From positions 62,001 to 126,000 of the forward strand of contig NZ_DAMACX010000006.1 of NCBI RefSeq assembly GCF_031998825.1: a stretch of DNA of 64,000 bases, given 5' to 3'. The notes under the pieces were generated by a model that was not told where the DNA came from, searched no databases, and was given only the letters and a program-made list of their open reading frames with translations. This DNA is from Pseudescherichia sp031998825. Lineage in GTDB: Bacteria > Pseudomonadota > Gammaproteobacteria > Enterobacterales > Enterobacteriaceae. Shown here piece by piece: positions 50,858-60,405 of this stretch (position 1 is its first letter; every line of letters begins with the position of its first letter). Position numbers and translations under genes: made by a program.

Positions 50858-50915
50858 ACCTATATATAGGAATTCAGAGGGGTCTCGCCACAACATGCAT
50901 GGCTTATCTTAATAT

Positions 50916-51038
50916 TTAACGCACAGTTGGACTATTCGCAACTTTCAGCTGACGGGCGGCATCACGCCCACGCCGGATCATACGCTTTTCAATAACTGAC
51001 TGAATGACGTTAATCCGGCTCAGTTTTTTATCTGACAT
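50916..51038 (-). pseudogene. N-terminal fragment of an ISNCY-like transposase
   Basis: MSDKKLSRINVIQSVIEKRM and about 20 more residues to a stop. Full-length ISNCY/integrase-core transposases start MSDKxLxRxxVIQxVxxxR, so this is a truncated, probably dead transposase; the helix-turn-helix that should follow is lost. Confidence 0.6.
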
Positions 51039-51086
51039 AGTTACTAGCATCCTGATGTCTCCATGGCATGAGCCTTTATGCCAGAA

Positions 51087-51120
51087 AAAGTGACATCACT
51101 AAATGGATAGAAAGTGACAT
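51087..51120. mobile_element. possible IS end adjacent to the transposase fragment
   Basis: Direct repeats AAAGTGACAT at 51087-51096 and 51111-51120, about 50 bases upstream of the fragment, as expected of transposase-binding repeats at an IS terminus. Marks the right edge of the AT-rich island. Confidence 0.4.
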
Positions 51121-51325
51121 TAGAATATGGGAACCATAACCTTAGTGCGCATAATGTATATTATGTTAAATTGCATATTGAGCTCCCACAGGCTGCTTAA
51201 CCCATCCCGGTTAATTCTTAAGAATCAGCATTGTTCCCCTTCTCTTCGTCAGCCCAACATGACTATCATCACCTTTCTTTGTCATTCCCTGAACGAACCA
51301 TAACGACAAGCCCGAGGAAAGATCT

Positions 51326-51949
51326 ATGTCGAACGATCAAAAAGTTATTGATATCACCGTTCTCGCACAACAGCTCAACGCTATCGCCCAGACCGGGCTT
51401 ACGTATGCAAAAGATGTTTTCGATCGTGAACGCTATGAAACCCTTCAGCAAATGGCCGTTGAGCTGATCGGCTCCCGCTTTGACATTGATGCTAAGACGT
51501 GGAATCACGTTTCTGAAGTTGGCTACGCTACGCCGAAAACGGACGTTCGTGCGTTTATCCTTCGCGAAGGCAAAGTTCTGCTGGTCCGCGAAGCTGACGA
51601 TGGTTTATGGAGTTTGCCTAGTGGTTGGGCCGACGTTGGCGATACGCCATCGATAGCCGTGAGCCGCGAAGTTAAAGAAGAAACCGGGCTCAGCGTAAAA
51701 GTGACAAAACTGCTGGGCGTGTGGGATCGCAACCTTAATGGACATCCACCCTACCCCTGGCATGTTTACAAGCATATCTTCCTGTGTGAAGAGATCGGTG
51801 GAAGCCTGGCCTTAAGCCACGAATCCACCGATATTGGTTTTTTTGACATTAACGAGCTGCCGGAACTGTCGCTGACAAGGATCGTGCCCGAGCAAATTAA
51901 AGTCAGTATGGACATCGCCACGTCAGAACGTCCAACCTGGTTCGATTAG
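51326..51949 (+). CDS. Nudix hydrolase with N-terminal Nudix_N domain
   Basis: 207 residues: an N-terminal helical Nudix_N-type domain (about 1-65) and a Nudix domain with box GWADVGDTPSIAVSREVKEE, then TG (first Glu of GX5E is Asp). Relatives hydrolyse ADP-ribose and similar nucleoside diphosphates, which would fit NAD+ metabolism; the specificity here is not shown. GAGGAAAG precedes the ATG. A short REP-like repeat follows. Confidence 0.85.
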   Translation: MSNDQKVIDITVLAQQLNAIAQTGLTYAKDVFDRERYETLQQMAVELIGSRFDIDAKTWNHVSEVGYATPKTDVRAFILREGKVLLVREADDGLWSLPSGWADVGDTPSIAVSREVKEETGLSVKVTKLLGVWDRNLNGHPPYPWHVYKHIFLCEEIGGSLALSHESTDIGFFDINELPELSLTRIVPEQIKVSMDIATSERPTWFD

Positions 51950-51974
51950 GGTATTTTCCGGCAGCTATTGCAAG

Positions 51975-52000
51975 TCGGGCAAGCGAAGCGCTGCCCGACA
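51975..52000. repeat. REP-like element
   Basis: GTCGGGCAAGCGAAGCGCTG then CCCGAC: REP-type palindrome between convergent genes. Confidence 0.6.
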
Positions 52001-52010
52001 TCTGGCTAAC

Positions 52011-52760
52011 TTACGGTATCCCGCGCATCGCCGTGCGTGCTTTTCTAACCCGGACGGTAACGCTAATAATCGACAGCGCAGCAATCGCCATCAGCACCAC
52101 GCCGACTGCCGACATGGCCGTAAAGCCAAACCATCTGAACAGGAACAGGCCCGCAATGCCGCCAGTTAGAAATGAGAAGATCGTTGTGAGATGGGTCTTG
52201 AGTTGACTCCTCTGCGCGGCGCTATCTTTGGAGAAATCCCGGCGTAGCATGGCTGCCAGCACCGATGCCAGCGAGATCCCCGCATCGGTCAACGTACCGG
52301 TAATATGTGTCGATCTGACCCGGCCGCCGGAGAGCTGCGTGGAGGTTGAGTTATGCAGGCCCATCAGGCCGCAAAGAACGACAATTATCTCCCGGTTCGA
52401 TGAGAATGCATGAAAGTAGATCTCATACAGCGAGATCCCGGTCAGGAATAGGCCCTCAACGAACAGAATCTGACAGAAAATCAGCCGACAGTTATGCACG
52501 ATCCCCCATAGCACAATGATGCGGGCCAGAACCGCCCCGCTGACAAAGGCTATGATGATGGCGCTAAAAAACAGCACGTCCCGCAGGTCCGTGTTGGAGA
52601 CTTCGCTGGAGAGCTGTGAGGTGTTACCGGTCATGTGGGAGGGAAAGAAGCCAAAGGCACCCAGTGCGATGGCATTTAGCAAGCCTGCCGCTGTAGCCAA
52701 CCACAGGGCCAGCTTGCGGTCCTCATTGTGCGAACGTGTTCTTTTCAGTTTAATCAGCAA
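52011..52760 (-). CDS. DUF1275 (YoaK-like) membrane protein
   Basis: 249 residues, about six transmembrane helices. DUF1275 marks: AAGLLNAIALGAFGFFPSHM, TGNTSQLSSEV, MGLHNSTSTQLSGGRVRSTH and ITGTLTDAGISLA. Function unknown in the family. The start is a TTG at 52760: GGAGG lies six bases upstream and the N-terminus MLIKLKRTRSHNEDRKLAL is then normal. Confidence 0.85.
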   Translation of the reverse strand: MLIKLKRTRSHNEDRKLALWLATAAGLLNAIALGAFGFFPSHMTGNTSQLSSEVSNTDLRDVLFFSAIIIAFVSGAVLARIIVLWGIVHNCRLIFCQILFVEGLFLTGISLYEIYFHAFSSNREIIVVLCGLMGLHNSTSTQLSGGRVRSTHITGTLTDAGISLASVLAAMLRRDFSKDSAAQRSQLKTHLTTIFSFLTGGIAGLFLFRWFGFTAMSAVGVVLMAIAALSIISVTVRVRKARTAMRGIP

Positions 52761-52824
52761 AGATAACCTCCGGTTACCAACTTCAGCTAAATCATTAAGC
52801 TAGCAGAACAACAGCTTCTCACGA

Positions 52825-55479
52825 CTAAGACATGCCTGAATTCAAAGAGATCTGTTCGGCGAGGATTTTCTTCAGTTCTGGAATACAGGAGCCGCAGTTA
52901 GTCCCACACTTGAGCTTTGCGCCGAGCTGCTGCACGCTGCCGCACCCCTGGCGTACGGCGTCAGCGATGGTCACTTCACCTACCGCAAAGCAGCTGCAGA
53001 TCGTTGCCCCGGCTGGAGCCTTATCCTTTCCAGCCGTACCAGACAATAGCGCCAGACGCTGCTGCGCGGTGCGCGGGGACAGGCTGAACGCCGCCACTAC
53101 CGCCTGCCGTTCCAGTTCAGGGCGTTCGCGGTGCACGTAAAATGCCAGCTGTAGTTCGCCGTCCGCCCACGCCAGCAGGTTAAAACCGTCATCGCCCAGA
53201 CGGGCTGACTGACAGGTCCACTGCCCGGTAGCAACGTACTCGTTGAGCCACGCCAGCCACTCCTGCGGCGCGGAGGAGTCTGCCAGCGCGTAGTGCGTGA
53301 TGCCCGGCTGCGCGATCCGGCTCCAGTATGCCGTGGCGGGCGGCGTCAGGTGACTGCCGCGAATAAACAGTTCGCCCTGCCATGCGGCCTGCCAGCGGCG
53401 CAAGCTAACCGGCATGTGTTTACTCTCCGGCTGACCGGAGAGCGGATCGGTGTGCGCCTCAACGAGCGCGTCTACCCTCGCCTGCTGGCTAAACTGACTG
53501 TTCCAGTGCATCGGCACGAATACGCTGCCGCGCGGTTGCAGGCTATCAGGCTGGGCTCGCAGCAGCAGCCAGCCATGGGATGATGAGACGCGCACCAGAT
53601 CCCCGGCGCGAATGTGCGGCGCATCATCAGGATGGAACTGACAATACGGCTCGCTGATATGCTGCATCAGGCGTGCAGATTTGCCGGTGCGGGTCATCGT
53701 ATGCCACTGATCGCGGATCCTGCCGGTGTTCATGATCAGCGGATAAGCCTCCGTCGGCTGATTGATCGGCAGTCTTGGCGTAATGGCGAGCAGCCGCGCT
53801 TTTCCATCAGCATGGAAGAACCGCCCGTCGGTAAATAGTCGCTCCCTGCCCTGCGGGTTTGCCGCATTGACCGGCCACTGCACCGGGCGCAGCTCATCCC
53901 ACTGCCAGTCAGAGATCTGCGCCAGGCCGCTGATATCAAATGCCCGCGTGCCGTTGTTTTCAAAGCCGGACAGTGCCGCGTGCTCGCGAAATATCTCTGC
54001 CGGATGTTGATACGCAAACGCCTCGCCAAACCCCAGCCGCTGGGCAACCTGAGTGAGGATCCACCAGTCCGGTTTCGCCTCCCCCGGTGCAGACAGGAAA
54101 GCGCGCTGGCGCGAGATACACCGTTCAGAATTGGTCACGGTGCCATTTTTTTCGCCCCAGGCCTGAGCAGGCAGGCAGATATGAGCCGCACGGGTGGTGT
54201 CGGTATCGCGCATGACGTCGGAGACTATTACCAGCGGGCAGCGCGCCAGACCGGCACGCACCCGATCCGCATCCGGCAACGAGACCAGCGGATTAGTACC
54301 CATGATCCACACCGCCTTTATCTGCCCCTTCTCAATAGCACGGAACAGCTCAACGGCGTTGAGACCGGCACTTTTTGTGACGTTGTCACTATTCCAGAAG
54401 CGCCCTACGCGCGCGATATCGTCGGCATTAAACCCCATATGGCATGCCAGCTGGTTCGCCAGCCCGCCAACCTCCCGGCCGCCCATGGCATTTGGCTGAC
54501 CGGTTATCGAAAACGGAGCGCAGCCTTCGCGACCAACTTTACCCATCGCTAAATGCAGATTTATGATGGCGTTACACTTATCTACCCCAGAACTGGACTG
54601 GTTAATGCCCATCGAATAGAGCGTGACCAGGCGATCGCAATCGGCAATCGTTTGATAGAACGCCCGCAGCTGCGCCAGCGTCAGGCCGCAGAACGCGGCG
54701 GTTTTTGCCTCCGTCCAGTCACCTGCCGCCGCAAGCGTTTCATCCGCACCCTGGGTGTGGTGCTCCAGGAAGTCACTGTCCAGCCTGCCACGCTCTGCCA
54801 TCGCGTTCAGCGCCCCGCAAAACAGCGCGGCATCGCTGCCGGGACGCAGCGGCAGATGCAGATCCGCGATATCACAGGTAGCGGTCTGGCGCGGATCGAT
54901 GACAATAATACGCATCTCTGGCCGCGTTTTTTTGGCCTGCACCAGTCGCTGATAGACCACCGGGTGCGCCCAGGCGGTGTTCGATCCGGAGAGGATCACA
55001 CAGTCGGCCAGCTCCAGATCACGATAGCTGCACGGCACGGCATCAGCCCCAAAGGCCCGCTTGTAGCCCACCACCGCCGAGGCCATACAGAGCCGCGAAT
55101 TGGTATCCATATTTCCCGCGCCGATAAATCCCTTCATCAGCTTGTTAGCGACGTAATAGTCCTCTGTCAGCAGCTGGCCGGAGCCGTAAAACGCCACCGC
55201 CTGCGGGCCATACTCACGAATGATGTTCTGCAATCCCTGTGCCACCGCGTCTAAGGCCTGCGGCCAGCTTACCGGCTGGCGATCGATCTCCGGATGCAGC
55301 AGACGGCCCGCCAGATCCAGCGTCTCCCCCAGAGCGCTACCTTTAACGCATAGCCGCCCGAGATTGGCGGGATGCGCACCGTCGCCGCTGGCGGTAAACC
55401 CCTCTTGCTGTGGCTGCATCTTTACGCCACAGCCTACGCCGCAGTAGGCGCAGGTGGTTGAAACCGGTGCGCTGTTCAT
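52825..55479 (-). CDS. nasA: assimilatory nitrate reductase catalytic subunit
   Basis: Reduces nitrate to nitrite in the cytoplasm. 884 residues: N-terminal 4Fe-4S site (CAYCGVGCGVK, LCVKGSALGE), bis-MGD molybdopterin domain (SNTAWAHPVVYQRL, MGTNPLVSLPDADRVR, QPNAMGGREVGGLANQLACH), molydopterin dinucleotide domain (MNTGRIRDQWHTMTRTGKSA) and a C-terminal BFD-like 2Fe-2S domain (ICSCFAVGEVTIADAVRQGC, CGTNCGSCIPELKKIL). Same domain plan as Klebsiella NasA. The start overlaps the nasB stop (ATGA), so translation is coupled. Last gene of the nas operon; no clear terminator in the 64 bases to the DUF1275 gene. Confidence 0.96.
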   Translation of the reverse strand: MNSAPVSTTCAYCGVGCGVKMQPQQEGFTASGDGAHPANLGRLCVKGSALGETLDLAGRLLHPEIDRQPVSWPQALDAVAQGLQNIIREYGPQAVAFYGSGQLLTEDYYVANKLMKGFIGAGNMDTNSRLCMASAVVGYKRAFGADAVPCSYRDLELADCVILSGSNTAWAHPVVYQRLVQAKKTRPEMRIIVIDPRQTATCDIADLHLPLRPGSDAALFCGALNAMAERGRLDSDFLEHHTQGADETLAAAGDWTEAKTAAFCGLTLAQLRAFYQTIADCDRLVTLYSMGINQSSSGVDKCNAIINLHLAMGKVGREGCAPFSITGQPNAMGGREVGGLANQLACHMGFNADDIARVGRFWNSDNVTKSAGLNAVELFRAIEKGQIKAVWIMGTNPLVSLPDADRVRAGLARCPLVIVSDVMRDTDTTRAAHICLPAQAWGEKNGTVTNSERCISRQRAFLSAPGEAKPDWWILTQVAQRLGFGEAFAYQHPAEIFREHAALSGFENNGTRAFDISGLAQISDWQWDELRPVQWPVNAANPQGRERLFTDGRFFHADGKARLLAITPRLPINQPTEAYPLIMNTGRIRDQWHTMTRTGKSARLMQHISEPYCQFHPDDAPHIRAGDLVRVSSSHGWLLLRAQPDSLQPRGSVFVPMHWNSQFSQQARVDALVEAHTDPLSGQPESKHMPVSLRRWQAAWQGELFIRGSHLTPPATAYWSRIAQPGITHYALADSSAPQEWLAWLNEYVATGQWTCQSARLGDDGFNLLAWADGELQLAFYVHRERPELERQAVVAAFSLSPRTAQQRLALLSGTAGKDKAPAGATICSCFAVGEVTIADAVRQGCGSVQQLGAKLKCGTNCGSCIPELKKILAEQISLNSGMS

Positions 55480-58400
55480 AGGCTGACCGTCTCGATTATC
55501 TCGCTGGGCCGGACCGTGTGGCTCGCAGGCTGCTCCTGCACCCAGACGCGTCCGCCCTCCACTTTCACCGGCCAGACGCTAAGCGTGCTTTGCCCATCGT
55601 CCACGCTGCGGCCATCCCGCAAACGGAACCGCTGCTTATACAGAGGTGAGATCACTACCGGTTCACCTTTCACGTCGCCCAGCAGGCCGCGAGCCAGCAC
55701 GTTGGCATCGCTGTTCGGCTCATGGTTGCTGAGGGCAAACACCTGCTGAGGATGATCCGGCAGATGAAATAGCGCAATCTGCTGGTTGGTTAGCCGGGCC
55801 GCCATGCCAGCATTGGCCGGGATCTCACTCAGGTCACAGATCTCCACCCAGCCCTGCACCGCCTGGACTGGTTCATCGCTGTTAACAAAGGCTTTAAACA
55901 GCGCGAGACGATCGGGCGTCGCCAGCGTAGTCTGCCATTCGCACTGATAGGTCTCGACCACGGCCTGCATCTCGCTTTCAAGTTCGGCGGCAATATTCAG
56001 GCTATCCTCCAGTACCACCTGACGCAGGTACTCCATACCGCCTTCAAGATTATCCATCCAGGTACTGGTGCGTTGCAGACGGTCGGCAGTGCGGATATAG
56101 AACATCAGGAAACGATCCACGGTGCGGATCAGCGCCTCCGTGTTCAGGTCCTGGGCCAGCAGATCCGCGTGCCGCGGCTTCATGCCACCGTTGCCGCAGA
56201 CGTAGAGGTTCCAGCCCTTGTCGGTGGCAATCACGCCGACGTCTTTGCTCTGCGCTTCGGCACACTCCCGCGTGCAGCCCGAGACGGCCATCTTGATTTT
56301 GTGCGGCGATCGCAGCCCTTTGTAGCGGTTCTCCAGGTGTAGCGCCAGCGCGGTAGAGTCCTGTACGCCGTAGCGACACCAGTTCGATCCGACGCAGGAC
56401 TTCACCGTTCTTAGCGACTTACCGTAGGCATGCCCGGTTTCAAATCCGGCATCGACGAGCAGCTGCCAGATCTCCGGCAGCTGCTCTACCCGTGCACCAA
56501 AGAGATCGACCCGCTGCCCGCCGGTGATTTTGGTGTAGAGATTGTAGCGTTTGGCTACCTGACCGATGGCGATCAGCCCGTCCGGCGTGATCTCCCCGGC
56601 CGGAATGCGTGGCACTATTGAGTAGGTGCCATCTTTCTGGATATTGGCAAAGAAGCGATCGTTGGTGTCCTGCAGCGGGAGATGCTGCGGCTTGAGCAGG
56701 TAATCATTCCAGCACGACGCCAGCACCGAACCGACCAGCGGCTTACAGATCTCACACCCGTGGCCCTGACCATGCTTGCCGATCAGCTCATCAAAGCTGC
56801 GGATATTGCCCACCCGCACCAGGTGATAGATCTCCTGACGGGAATAGGCGAAGTGCTCGCAAATATCCTTTTTCACTTCGACGCCCATCTCACTCAGCGC
56901 GAATTCCATCACCTGTTTAGTCAGCGCTGCACAGCCGCCGCAGCCGGTGGCCGCCTTGGTGCAGGACTTTATCCCGGCCATGTCACCACAGCCGCCCTTT
57001 ACGGCGTTACAGATGTCAGATTTGCTGACGTTATGGCAGGAGCAGATCTGCGCCCCGTCCGGCAGCGCCGCGACGCCCAACGCTTGGGGCGCGCCGCCCG
57101 CGCTGGCAGGCAAAATTAGCCCTTCCGGACTGGCTGGCAGCGGCATGTCGTTGAGCATCATCTGCAACAGCGTGCTGTATTCGCTGCTGTCACCCACCAG
57201 CACCGCGCCCAGCAGACGCTTGCGATCCGCTGATACCACAATCTTTTTGTAGATCTCTGCCGGGCCATCCACCCAGCTATAGCTTTCGCTGCCCGGCGTG
57301 CGGCCATGAGCATCGCCCACCGATGCCACTTCGACGCCAAGCAGCTTCAGTTTGGTGCTCATATCCGCGCCCTTAAAGGCCGCCTCGCCGCCGGCAAGCG
57401 TCTCCGCCAGGGTACGCGCCATCTGATAACCCGGCGCCACCAGCCCAAAAATCTGTCCGTTCCACAGGGCGCACTCCCCGACGGCGAATATAGCCGGATC
57501 GGACGTACGACACCGATCGTCAATCACAATCCCGCCGCGCGGGCCAACTTCCAGGCCACACTCTCTTGCCAGCTGGTCTCGTGGGCGGATCCCGGCGGAG
57601 AAGAGCACCAGATCGGTCTCCAGATAACTGCCGTCAGCGAAGACCATCCGATAGTGGCTGTTCTCCCCCTGAATAATTTCACGGGTCTCTTTACTGGTAT
57701 GCACCTGTACGCCGAGGGCTTCAATTTTACGGCGCAGCATCGCCGCCCCGCCTTCATCAAGCTGAACACCCATCAGCCGCGGCGCGAATTCCACCACGTG
57801 CGTTTCCAGACCAAGATGCTTCAGCGCGTTAGCGGCTTCCAGCCCGAGCAGGCCGCCCCCCACCACCACGCCAACGCGCCCCTTCTCCGCGCAGGCCTGA
57901 ATCGCATCAAGATCGTCGATAGTGCGATAGACAAGGCAGCCTGACATATCGTTACCGGGAATGGGCGGCACAAACGGATAAGAGCCGGTCGCCAGAACCA
58001 GCACGTCATAGGCGGTCTGTCGCCCCTGCTTATCGACCACAAAACGGCGGTTGCGATCGATATGTTCAATGCCGTGCTCGAGGCGCAGCTCAATGCCGGT
58101 TGACGCAAAGAAGTCGCTCTCGACCATCGACAGCGACTCAGCGCTACGACCGGAGAAGTATTCCGAGAGATGCACCCGGTCGTAGGCTGGTCTGGTCTCT
58201 TCGGCAAAGACAATAATTTGATAGTGAAGATGCAGTTCGCGTTCGACCAGCTGTTGCAGAAGATGGTGACCTACCATGCCGTGTCCGGCCATTGCTAAAA
58301 CGGGTTTTGACATAACATTGCTCCTCGCTATCTCAAGGGATAACGGCTCTTTCAGGGAAATGGGCTTTTCAGGGGTAAACAGGCTTGACTGCGGATGGCC

Positions 58401-59546
58401 AAGGCGGGCGAAGTATGCCGGTCCATCGTTAATGTCTCCCCACAGCAGCACGCCTTTTAGCTGGTTATTCTGTATAAGCAGGCGGCGATAGTGGCCGTCG
58501 AAGGGGTCGAAGGTGGTATGGATCTCTGCATCATGTCCGGCATTCAGCGTCCCGGCGCAGAAGAGATGGATACCGGTAACCTTGAGCCGCAGCGGTACAT
58601 CATGGACGGCAAGCAAAGGTGCGCTTACGCCAGCCAGTCTGGCCGCCAGGCTCTCTGCCTGCTGCCAGCAGGGGGCCACCAGCCCGAACGTCTGCTCACC
58701 TGGCTGACAGCATTCGCCGATAGCCGAGATGTGCGGATCGGAGGTTTGCAGCTGGTCATCAACCAGAATGCCGCGGGCGCAATCCAGCCCGGCCGCCTGC
58801 GCCAGGGCGATATTCGGACGCACACCGGCGGCAACGATCACCCGCCGGGCAGGGATCGCACGCCCATCGCGGAGCTTAACGGTTTGAACGCACCCCGTTT
58901 TGTCCGCGCCATAGGCTATCGTCTCCGCTGCCAGTACCGTCTCAATACCCCGCGCCAATAGCTTTTCGCGCAGCAACTCTGCTGCCTGGGGATCAAGATG
59001 CTGATCCATCAGGTGCGGTCCACGATGAAGAAGAGTGACCTGCATACCGCGTAGCGCCAGCGCCGCAGCGGCCTCGATGCCAAGTACCCCACCGCCAATC
59101 ACTACCGCCGGTTGCCCTGCAACGTGCTCGTGCAGAATGCTCTCTACATCCTGCTGATTGCGGAAGCCGTGAATACCCGGCAGATCTGCCCCCGGCAGCG
59201 GCGGCATATAAGGTAGCGACCCGGTAGCAATAACCAGACGATCGTAACCCAGCTGCTGTCCGTTAACGCTTAAGGTACGTGTCTCGTGGTCAATGGCGGT
59301 CACCGGGGAACCGGCAATGAGCGTGACGTTGTAACGCTCGTACCATGCGCTGTCGTGAGTAATGATGTCGGCAAAGCGTTTCTCGCCCGCCAGCACCGGC
59401 GTAAGCATGATGCGGTTATAGGCGGGCTGCGCTTCATCACCAATGACCACGATCCGGTAACGCGTTGGGGCCAGCTCGCACAGCTTCTCCACCAGTCGTA
59501 CGCCCGCCATACCATTGCCAATCACGACCAGGAGCGGTTTATCCAT
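55476..59546 (-). CDS. nasB: fused NasC (reductase) - NasB (nitrite reductase)
   Basis: 1356 residues in one frame. Residues 1-411 are NasC, the FAD/NADH electron-transfer subunit of nitrate reductase (IGNGMAGVRLVEKLCEL, VVIGGGVLGIEAAAAL). From residue 412 (MSKPVLAMAGHGMVGHHLLQ) follows complete NasB: second FAD/NAD module, BFD 2Fe-2S (CSCHNVSKSDICNAV, CGGCAAL), siroheme/4Fe-4S cysteines (KSCVGSNWCRYG, SGCTRECAEAQ) and a C-terminal NirD/Rieske-like domain (WVEICDLSEIPANAG). In Klebsiella these are two genes. GAGGAG at 58321-58326, seven bases before the internal ATG 58313, would still allow a separate 945-residue NasB. Start 59546 follows GAGG. Confidence 0.9.
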   Translation of the reverse strand: MDKPLLVVIGNGMAGVRLVEKLCELAPTRYRIVVIGDEAQPAYNRIMLTPVLAGEKRFADIITHDSAWYERYNVTLIAGSPVTAIDHETRTLSVNGQQLGYDRLVIATGSLPYMPPLPGADLPGIHGFRNQQDVESILHEHVAGQPAVVIGGGVLGIEAAAALALRGMQVTLLHRGPHLMDQHLDPQAAELLREKLLARGIETVLAAETIAYGADKTGCVQTVKLRDGRAIPARRVIVAAGVRPNIALAQAAGLDCARGILVDDQLQTSDPHISAIGECCQPGEQTFGLVAPCWQQAESLAARLAGVSAPLLAVHDVPLRLKVTGIHLFCAGTLNAGHDAEIHTTFDPFDGHYRRLLIQNNQLKGVLLWGDINDGPAYFARLGHPQSSLFTPEKPISLKEPLSLEIARSNVMSKPVLAMAGHGMVGHHLLQQLVERELHLHYQIIVFAEETRPAYDRVHLSEYFSGRSAESLSMVESDFFASTGIELRLEHGIEHIDRNRRFVVDKQGRQTAYDVLVLATGSYPFVPPIPGNDMSGCLVYRTIDDLDAIQACAEKGRVGVVVGGGLLGLEAANALKHLGLETHVVEFAPRLMGVQLDEGGAAMLRRKIEALGVQVHTSKETREIIQGENSHYRMVFADGSYLETDLVLFSAGIRPRDQLARECGLEVGPRGGIVIDDRCRTSDPAIFAVGECALWNGQIFGLVAPGYQMARTLAETLAGGEAAFKGADMSTKLKLLGVEVASVGDAHGRTPGSESYSWVDGPAEIYKKIVVSADRKRLLGAVLVGDSSEYSTLLQMMLNDMPLPASPEGLILPASAGGAPQALGVAALPDGAQICSCHNVSKSDICNAVKGGCGDMAGIKSCTKAATGCGGCAALTKQVMEFALSEMGVEVKKDICEHFAYSRQEIYHLVRVGNIRSFDELIGKHGQGHGCEICKPLVGSVLASCWNDYLLKPQHLPLQDTNDRFFANIQKDGTYSIVPRIPAGEITPDGLIAIGQVAKRYNLYTKITGGQRVDLFGARVEQLPEIWQLLVDAGFETGHAYGKSLRTVKSCVGSNWCRYGVQDSTALALHLENRYKGLRSPHKIKMAVSGCTRECAEAQSKDVGVIATDKGWNLYVCGNGGMKPRHADLLAQDLNTEALIRTVDRFLMFYIRTADRLQRTSTWMDNLEGGMEYLRQVVLEDSLNIAAELESEMQAVVETYQCEWQTTLATPDRLALFKAFVNSDEPVQAVQGWVEICDLSEIPANAGMAARLTNQQIALFHLPDHPQQVFALSNHEPNSDANVLARGLLGDVKGEPVVISPLYKQRFRLRDGRSVDDGQSTLSVWPVKVEGGRVWVQEQPASHTVRPSEIIETVSL

Positions 59547-59568
59547 TCTGCTTACCTCGCCCGCTGTC

Positions 59569-60366
59569 TCAGGCCACGGCCCGGTGTTTTTCATGCAGGA
59601 AATGCAGTACCTGCTGACGGTAGTGATGAAATCGAGCGTCGTTGGCCAGCGTCAGCCGCGAACGCGGGCGTTCCAGCTCGACATGGAGCACCTCGCCGAC
59701 CTTTGCCGCAGGCCCGTTGGTCATCATCATTACCCGGTCAGAGAGCAGCACTGCTTCGTCAACGTCGTGGGTAATGAGCAGAATGGTGGTATTCAGGCGG
59801 GACTGGATCTCCATCACCGCATCCTGCAGATGGGCGCGGGTTAAAGCATCCAACGCGCCAAAGGGTTCGTCCATCAGCAGCACCTTCGGCTTCATAGCCA
59901 ATGCCCGGGCAATACCCACCCGCTGCTTCATACCGCCGGAGATCTCCCCTGGACGTTTATGCATCGCATGCCCCATATGCACCAGCTCGAGATTGTGTTC
60001 GATCCACGCCTGCATCTCGCTCCTGCTCATCTTGCCTTTGAAGACCTGCTCTACTGCCAGGGCAACGTTCTCAAACGCGGTCAGCCATGGCAGCAGCGAG
60101 TGGTTCTGAAACACCACGCCGCGATCCGGGCCAGGTCCGCTAATCTCCTGGTTATCGCACAGCAGAACGCCTTCCGTTGGATGGCTTAGCCCGGCGATCA
60201 GGTTCAACAGCGTGGATTTCCCACAGCCGGAGTGACCAATCAGGCTGACGGTCTCCCCGCGGGCAAGTTCAAAGCTGACGTTGTCCAGCGCCAGGAACGG
60301 TCCCGTTGCGGTTTGAAAGCGCTGGGTAACGTTTTCTACGCGGATAATCGCTTTCTCATGTTTCAT
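59569..60366 (-). CDS. nasD: nitrate/nitrite ABC importer ATPase
   Basis: 265 residues. Walker A GHSGCGKSTLLNLIAG, Q-loop FQNHSLLPWLTAFENV, signature EISGGMKQRVGIARAL, Walker B VLLMDEPFGALD, switch LITHDVDEAVLLSD. NrtD/NasD type, energising nitrate uptake with NasE and NasF. AGGAG six bases before the ATG. 22 bases separate it from nasC. Confidence 0.94.
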   Translation of the reverse strand: MKHEKAIIRVENVTQRFQTATGPFLALDNVSFELARGETVSLIGHSGCGKSTLLNLIAGLSHPTEGVLLCDNQEISGPGPDRGVVFQNHSLLPWLTAFENVALAVEQVFKGKMSRSEMQAWIEHNLELVHMGHAMHKRPGEISGGMKQRVGIARALAMKPKVLLMDEPFGALDALTRAHLQDAVMEIQSRLNTTILLITHDVDEAVLLSDRVMMMTNGPAAKVGEVLHVELERPRSRLTLANDARFHHYRQQVLHFLHEKHRAVA

Positions 60367-60405
60367 ATGTGACTCCTGACTGTTCTTGTGACGAGTTTCT
60401 TGTGG

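Noticed and set aside
54553..55254. 233-codon plus-strand frame inside nasA
   Set aside because: Antisense shadow of the NasA molybdopterin domain.
59547..59594. 16-residue N-terminal extension of NasC
   Set aside because: It overlaps the nasD end; GAGG sits correctly before ATG 59546, where family proteins begin.
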